From the NCBI GenBank assembly GCA_023251595.1, contig JAHEYM010000117.1, forward strand, positions 1-9,941: a DNA stretch of 9,941 nucleotides, in the 5' to 3' direction. Each line of letters opens with the position of its first letter. Positions within the stretch are counted from its first letter, which is position 1. Below the pieces are notes generated by a model. The model saw only the letters and a list, made by a program, of their open reading frames with translations. It was not told where the DNA came from and did no database searches. This document shows, piece after piece, positions 5,369 through 9,941 of the stretch. The stretch comes from Bacteroidota bacterium (GTDB taxonomy: Bacteria; Bacteroidota; Bacteroidia; AKYH767-A; JABDAW01). The position numbers were made by a program, and so were the translations under genes.

Positions 5369-8300
5369 GTGAAAACTGTCCGCTCACTTTTCCTTGCCTG
5401 CTCAGGATTCCTCCTGCTTCTCTCACTTGTCTGGGGAAAATCCCCCGTTCACACCCCTTACCCCCTCTCAAGAGGGGAATTATTGGTGGGGGACGATGGT
5501 TTTTCTCTTGCTCCACTTCCCTTTCCCTTGGATACACCCCCCCCTCCGGGTGGTGAAACCATCCCAAAAGTAAAACTTCGTTATCCGTTCCATGATCGTT
5601 TTGCGGATCGGTATACCGGCGATTATCACGATAGTCCCTTCTATCTTGATGATCCGAATAACGTGAATACAACAGTTGAGTACGACCCTGAATATCACGA
5701 ATATAACATCAACGAAAGTATAGGAAGTCTTTACTATCATGAGCCTTCATTTCTGACTTTCGACGAGTTTACCGAAAGAGAATTTGCAAAATCAACCCGG
5801 AATTACTGGAAACAACGCTCAGGTGAAGATGCGTTAACGAAAAAAGGTGGGTTCAATCCTAAGATTCGTATTAATAGTGAATTGTTTGAGTGGTTATTCG
5901 GAAATAATACCGTCGATATCAGACCGCAGGGTTCGGCTGAATTGACTTTTGCATACAACAGAACCACTAACGATAATCCTGCTCTTCCGGTAAAACAAAG
6001 AGCACTCTCGACTTTCGACTTCAAAGAAAAAATACAGATGAATGTCATCGCCAATATCGGTGACAAAATGAAACTTCAAACAAATTATAATACGGAAGCA
6101 ACGTTCGACTTCGAAAATAAAATGAAGCTCGAATATACAGGACACGATGATGAGATTATCAAAAAGATTGAAGCAGGAAACGTTTCACTTCCGCTGAACG
6201 GAACATTAATCACAGGTAGTCAAAGTCTCTTCGGACTTAAGGCAGCATTGCAATTCGGCCGATTGACGGTTACAAGTATTTTCTCTCAACAAAAGGGTCA
6301 AAAATCGACTATCAATGTTACAGGTGGTGCACAGACCAGCACTTTCGAATTAAAATCAGATCAGTATGAAGCGAATAAACATTTTTTTATCGCGCAATAT
6401 TTCCGCGATAATTATGATGCATCGTTGAGAGCTTTACCGGTGGTTGTTTCCTCGGTCAATATTACGAAGATAGAAGTCTGGGTCACGAATAAAACGCTTG
6501 CAACAGATAACACAAGAAATATTGTTGCCTTCCTCGATTTGGGTGAAGATCCGCATCGGTATAATAATACATTTGTTCATTCGGGTCTCTCCCCTGCGCC
6601 ATATTATCCCGATAATATGGCTTCTAATAATTTATATGCTGCCGTTACAACTCCTGCCATCTCTCCTACAGATCTTGGTACTCAAATCAGGAGTATAAAT
6701 ACTATCGATGCAGGTTTGGCGAGCCATGCACCCAGTCTGCTGGGAGCACGCGATTACGAGAAAGTTGAATATGCACGTAAACTTGGAATCAGTGAATATA
6801 CATTTAATCGCCAATTAGGATATATATCATTAAATCAGGCATTGAATGCAGATGAGGTTCTTTCAGTTGCGTATGAATATTCTGTCGGTGGTGTCACATT
6901 AAAAGTCGGTGAATTAACTACCGACGGTATTGCACCGCCAAAAACGCTCATCACTAAAATGCTTAAGAGTTCGAATGTGAATACGCATATTCCGACTTGG
7001 GATTTAATGATGAAAAATATTTATGCGTTGGGAGCATTTCAGATTTCGAGCAAAGATTTTCATCTCGATGTATTGTATGCAAATGATGCAACTGGTACGA
7101 TGATTAACTATATACCTGAAGGCGTGAATTTAAAGAGCAAACCGCTCATTCAGGTATTAAATCTCGATCGCCTTAACACGAACCGTGATGCGCAGCCCGA
7201 CGGGGTTTTTGACTATGTTGAAGGAATCACAATTAATTCTTCGAATGGCAGATTAATATTTCCTGTAGTGGAGCCGTTCGGTGATTATCTGCGAAGTAAA
7301 TTTCTTTTCACGGAACAAACTACTGCCAATAAATATGTTTACGATGCGCTTTATGATTCGACAAAAAGTGCGGCACAACAATTACCCGAGTTCAATAAAT
7401 TTTATATAAAAGGAACATACCAATCTTCGTCGAGTTCGGAAATTTCGCTGAACGCTTTAAATGTTCCTCAAGGTGCTGTTACGGTCACGGCAGGAGGGGT
7501 GAAGCTGACCGAGAATATTGATTTCACTGTCGATTACACACTGGGGAGAGTGAAAATTATTAATGAAGGAATTCTCAATTCAGGAACCCCGCTGCAGGTA
7601 AATGTTGAAAGTAATTCTTTATTTAATATTCAGTCGAAAACATTATGGGGTTCACGTTTCGATTATAAAATATCTAATGATGCAACCGTTGGCGCAACAA
7701 TTTTGCATTTAAGTGAACGACCTTTAACCCAAAAAATAAATATAGGAGATGAACCAATTTCCAATACAATATATGGTGTTGACGGAACCTATCGTACCGA
7801 TTCCAGATTTCTGACACGTATGGTAGACAAACTTCCGTTTATTTCTACAAAAGAAGTTTCCAATATAACTTTTCAGGGTGAATTTGCACATTTAATTCCG
7901 GGTCACTCGAACGTAATCGGGAAAACAGGAACTGCATATATAGACGATTTTGAAGGCAGTAAAACACCTATCGATATCAAGAATGTTGGAAGTTGGTATC
8001 TCTCCAGTATTCCACACGGACAACACGATAAATTTCCGGAATCGGAATTACTCGATGACGTACAAACAGGTTATAACAGAGCAAGATTAAATTGGTTTGT
8101 GATCGATCCGTTGTTTTTAAGAAATAATGATCTCACTCCACAATATATAAAAGACAATAACGAACTTCAGTCGAGCCATTTCGTGAGAGAAGTTCTTGAA
8201 AGTGAAATTTTCCCCAAAAAAGAATTTCCAAACGGACAAATTCCTGCCATCGCGGTGATGAATTTAATGTTCGATCCGATTGCGAGAGGACCTTATAATT

Positions 8301-9941
8301 ATGATGTAACTGCCTCTCCCTATTCTGCAGGATGTAATGCGGATGGAACTTTGAAGAGTGCTGAGTCGCGTTGGGGCGGAATTATGCGTAAAATTGAAAC
8401 CACAGATTTTGAAGCTGCGAATATAGATTTTATTGAATTCTGGATGATGGATCCTTATGTATATGGACCAACCACCGCCGGGAAAGGGAAATTATATTTT
8501 AATATAGGAAATGTTTCGGAGGATGTTTTACAGGATTCGAGAAAGAGTTATGAAAACGGACTCGCGCCGGATGGAACAACCACCAATGAGGAGGAAACAA
8601 ATCTCGCATGGGTGCCATCAGTACAGGCGGTTGTAAGTGCATTCGACAATAATCCGGATGCCAGAAAATATCAGGATGTTGGTTATGATGGAATGGCTGA
8701 TGATCGCGAAAGGATAAAATTTCAGGCAAATTATCTCGACAGGTTGAGTACTGCGTTCACTACAAATTCTGTGGCGTATCAGGATGCATTTAATGATCCT
8801 TCATCTGACGATTATGTTTATTTCCGAACTGCCGCCAGCACAGGTCAACCACCTATTTTAGATTGTTATTTAAAATATAATGGAACAGAAGGAAACTCTG
8901 CTGTTTCATCAGGTGCATTTCCGACTTCATCAACAACAATTCCCGACAACGAAGACATAAACAAAGACAACAACTTAAGTACTACAGAAAATTATTTTCA
9001 ATATGAAATAGATCTTGATCCGAATAAGATGGTTATCGGACAAGAGAATAATATTACCGACATCGTTACTGCTTCCGTAAAACTTGCAAACGGAACAACA
9101 CAGGATTGTAAATGGTATCAGTTTAAAATTCCAATTGCAAAACCTGATCAGATTGTCGGTGATATAGAGGATTTTAAATCCATTCGTTTTATGCGCATGG
9201 TGTTGAGAGGATTTGATCAGAAAATTATTTGTCGATTTGCGAAATTACAGTTGGTGCGCGACGACTGGAGAAAATATCGTTATGATTTGCGTTTCCCCAG
9301 TGAATATCTTGCGAATGACGATAATGGAACTGTTTTCAATATTTCGACTGTCAGTCTTGAAGAGAATGCCGGTCGTGCGCCGATTAATTATGTGATACCT
9401 CCAGGCATTGTACAGCAGGTGAATCAAACGAGTACAAATCTCGCAAAACTCAATGAACAATCACTGAGCTTGCAGGTTTGTGGTTTGAAAGACGGTGAGT
9501 CAAGAGCATCTTATAAAAATGTTGGTTTGGATGTAAGACAATATCAAAACCTGCGCATGTTTATTCACGCAGAGGCAGGAAATTCAGAACCTATTCGTGA
9601 CGGTGATCTGACCGCATTTGTTCGATTCGGTTCCGATTTCTCCGACAATTATTACGAGTATGAAATTCCACTTAAGTTCACGCCTTGGGGAAATAATAAC
9701 GGCGATCAGATTTGGCCAACTGAAAATGAAATGGTCGTTTCTGTCGATGCACTTCAAAGAGCAAAAACCCAGAGAAATTTTGCGATTAATAATGGTACTG
9801 CTGCGTTGAATAGAGATTTTAAAGTTCCGGATGACGGTACAAAGAATTTTATCAGCGTTAGGGGTACTCCAAATTTAAGTGCGATTAAAGTGATCATGAT
9901 CGGTGTAAGGAATCCCAAAAAATTGCTGGCGGGTGATGGTG
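5369..9941 (+). CDS. sprA: T9SS outer-membrane translocon / gliding motility protein SprA (N-terminal 1,524 residues; 3' end outside window)
   Basis: SprA (Sov in Porphyromonas) is the giant outer-membrane beta-barrel through which T9SS cargo passes; in gliding species it is also needed for adhesin secretion. One frame runs open to the right edge. Family members are roughly 2,300-2,500 residues, so about 60-65% is present. The GTG at 5369 is the only plausible start: a TAA at 5354-5356 closes the frame upstream and residues 1-23 form a signal peptide (LFLACSGFLLLLSLVWG). Residues about 25-62 are low-complexity and repeat-derived. Family sequence then begins: YLDDPNNV (92-99), VEYDPEYHEYNI, YYHEPSFLTFDEF, RPQGSAELTF, GKTGTAYIDDFEGS (851-864), RWGGIMRKIETTDFEAANI (1001-1019), LYFNIGNVSEDVL (1042-1054). 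These are SprA-family blocks, including the repeated SprA N-terminal-type region. No frameshift or internal stop is seen. It lies directly after ruvA, a placement known in this phylum. Confidence 0.97.
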   Translation, partial: MKTVRSLFLACSGFLLLLSLVWGKSPVHTPYPLSRGELLVGDDGFSLAPLPFPLDTPPPPGGETIPKVKLRYPFHDRFADRYTGDYHDSPFYLDDPNNVNTTVEYDPEYHEYNINESIGSLYYHEPSFLTFDEFTEREFAKSTRNYWKQRSGEDALTKKGGFNPKIRINSELFEWLFGNNTVDIRPQGSAELTFAYNRTTNDNPALPVKQRALSTFDFKEKIQMNVIANIGDKMKLQTNYNTEATFDFENKMKLEYTGHDDEIIKKIEAGNVSLPLNGTLITGSQSLFGLKAALQFGRLTVTSIFSQQKGQKSTINVTGGAQTSTFELKSDQYEANKHFFIAQYFRDNYDASLRALPVVVSSVNITKIEVWVTNKTLATDNTRNIVAFLDLGEDPHRYNNTFVHSGLSPAPYYPDNMASNNLYAAVTTPAISPTDLGTQIRSINTIDAGLASHAPSLLGARDYEKVEYARKLGISEYTFNRQLGYISLNQALNADEVLSVAYEYSVGGVTLKVGELTTDGIAPPKTLITKMLKSSNVNTHIPTWDLMMKNIYALGAFQISSKDFHLDVLYANDATGTMINYIPEGVNLKSKPLIQVLNLDRLNTNRDAQPDGVFDYVEGITINSSNGRLIFPVVEPFGDYLRSKFLFTEQTTANKYVYDALYDSTKSAAQQLPEFNKFYIKGTYQSSSSSEISLNALNVPQGAVTVTAGGVKLTENIDFTVDYTLGRVKIINEGILNSGTPLQVNVESNSLFNIQSKTLWGSRFDYKISNDATVGATILHLSERPLTQKINIGDEPISNTIYGVDGTYRTDSRFLTRMVDKLPFISTKEVSNITFQGEFAHLIPGHSNVIGKTGTAYIDDFEGSKTPIDIKNVGSWYLSSIPHGQHDKFPESELLDDVQTGYNRARLNWFVIDPLFLRNNDLTPQYIKDNNELQSSHFVREVLESEIFPKKEFPNGQIPAIAVMNLMFDPIARGPYNYDVTASPYSAGCNADGTLKSAESRWGGIMRKIETTDFEAANIDFIEFWMMDPYVYGPTTAGKGKLYFNIGNVSEDVLQDSRKSYENGLAPDGTTTNEEETNLAWVPSVQAVVSAFDNNPDARKYQDVGYDGMADDRERIKFQANYLDRLSTAFTTNSVAYQDAFNDPSSDDYVYFRTAASTGQPPILDCYLKYNGTEGNSAVSSGAFPTSSTTIPDNEDINKDNNLSTTENYFQYEIDLDPNKMVIGQENNITDIVTASVKLANGTTQDCKWYQFKIPIAKPDQIVGDIEDFKSIRFMRMVLRGFDQKIICRFAKLQLVRDDWRKYRYDLRFPSEYLANDDNGTVFNISTVSLEENAGRAPINYVIPPGIVQQVNQTSTNLAKLNEQSLSLQVCGLKDGESRASYKNVGLDVRQYQNLRMFIHAEAGNSEPIRDGDLTAFVRFGSDFSDNYYEYEIPLKFTPWGNNNGDQIWPTENEMVVSVDALQRAKTQRNFAINNGTAALNRDFKVPDDGTKNFISVRGTPNLSAIKVIMIGVRNPKKLLAGDG
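5450..5480 (+). repeat. C-rich palindromic repeat, copy 2 (inside sprA reading frame)
   Basis: This unit shares CACACCCCT, CCCCTCTC and AGAGGGGAAT with the copy at 5060-5088, differing by TAC for G in the linker and A for G at the palindrome centre. Here 7-bp arms (5462-5468 and 5471-5477) remain around a two-base centre. It encodes residues about 28-38 of SprA (HTPYPLSRGEL), directly after the signal peptide, in the same frame as the rest. Confidence 0.8.
5537..5544 (+). repeat. Eight-C homopolymer in the sprA coding sequence
   Basis: An uninterrupted C8 run encodes part of TPPPP (residues 57-60) near the N-terminus of SprA. A gain or loss of one C would shift the frame after residue 57 and abolish the rest of the protein. 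The tract lies in the C-rich stretch that follows the palindromic repeat. Confidence 0.85.

Noticed and set aside
5325..5740. Minus-strand open frames over the sprA 5' end
   Set aside because: They arise from the low-complexity C-rich repeat segment and lie opposite the sprA signal peptide and conserved N-terminus, with no features of their own.
6498..6698. Hydrophobic 66-codon frame inside sprA, resembling a small membrane protein
   Set aside because: It is an out-of-frame reading of sprA, which remains open and family-like throughout. Ile/Leu richness comes from the frame shift of A+T-rich codons.
5369..9941. Possible frameshift or pseudogene status of sprA, given the GTG start and repeat insertion
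   Set aside because: The frame was followed from 5369 to the window end with no stop; checks at 7919 (residue 851) and 8369 (residue 1001) fall in frame on family motifs.
1..9941. CRISPR array, tRNA, rRNA, riboswitch or insertion sequence
   Set aside because: No regularly spaced repeats of CRISPR length, no cloverleaf or rRNA sequence, no known riboswitch core and no transposase reading frame were recognised by eye.

Overview
The window comes from a member of the Bacteroidota, probably a flavobacterium- or sphingobacterium-like environmental lineage or an uncultured relative. Three things point there: SprA, the outer-membrane channel of the type IX secretion system (T9SS), which is confined to that phylum; a secreted protein with a T9SS type A C-terminal sorting domain; and start-site-proximal sequences matching the Bacteroidota -7 promoter element TAnnTTTG. 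Shine-Dalgarno sequences are weak or absent.

Layout. Positions 1-935 (minus strand) hold most of a secreted Omp28-like, thioredoxin-fold protein that runs off the left edge. A divergent intergenic region (936-1238) separates it from a plus-strand gene (1239-1961) for a small secreted protein with five Cys in the mature part and a T9SS sorting domain. The 1962-2190 spacer holds two hairpins, a four-unit heptamer repeat and a good -7 element. Then come a full-length MaeB-type malic enzyme (2191-4449) and ruvA (4446-5048), which overlap by 4 bases. A 320-base spacer (5049-5368) carries a short palindromic repeat, a 10-bp tandem repeat and an inverted repeat. The last half of the window is the N-terminal 1,524 codons of sprA (5369-9941), open at the right edge.

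How the genes relate. SprA is the channel through which proteins with T9SS C-terminal domains leave the cell. The 240-residue protein is a likely client. The Omp28-like protein may be another, but its C-terminus is outside the window. Malic enzyme (malate to pyruvate, making NADPH) and RuvA (Holliday-junction branch migration) are housekeeping proteins that share a transcript by position, not by function. From general knowledge, ruvA next to sprA is a recurring arrangement in this phylum.

What stands out. No novel multi-gene system is visible; the genes are recognisable and ordinary. The most interesting signal is non-genic: a C-rich palindromic repeat found after ruvA occurs again inside the 5' end of the sprA reading frame, in frame, just after the signal peptide. 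It is followed by an eight-C tract that could be prone to slippage. A looser, inverted relative may lie after the T9SS-cargo gene. No tRNA, rRNA, CRISPR array, transposase or riboswitch was recognised.
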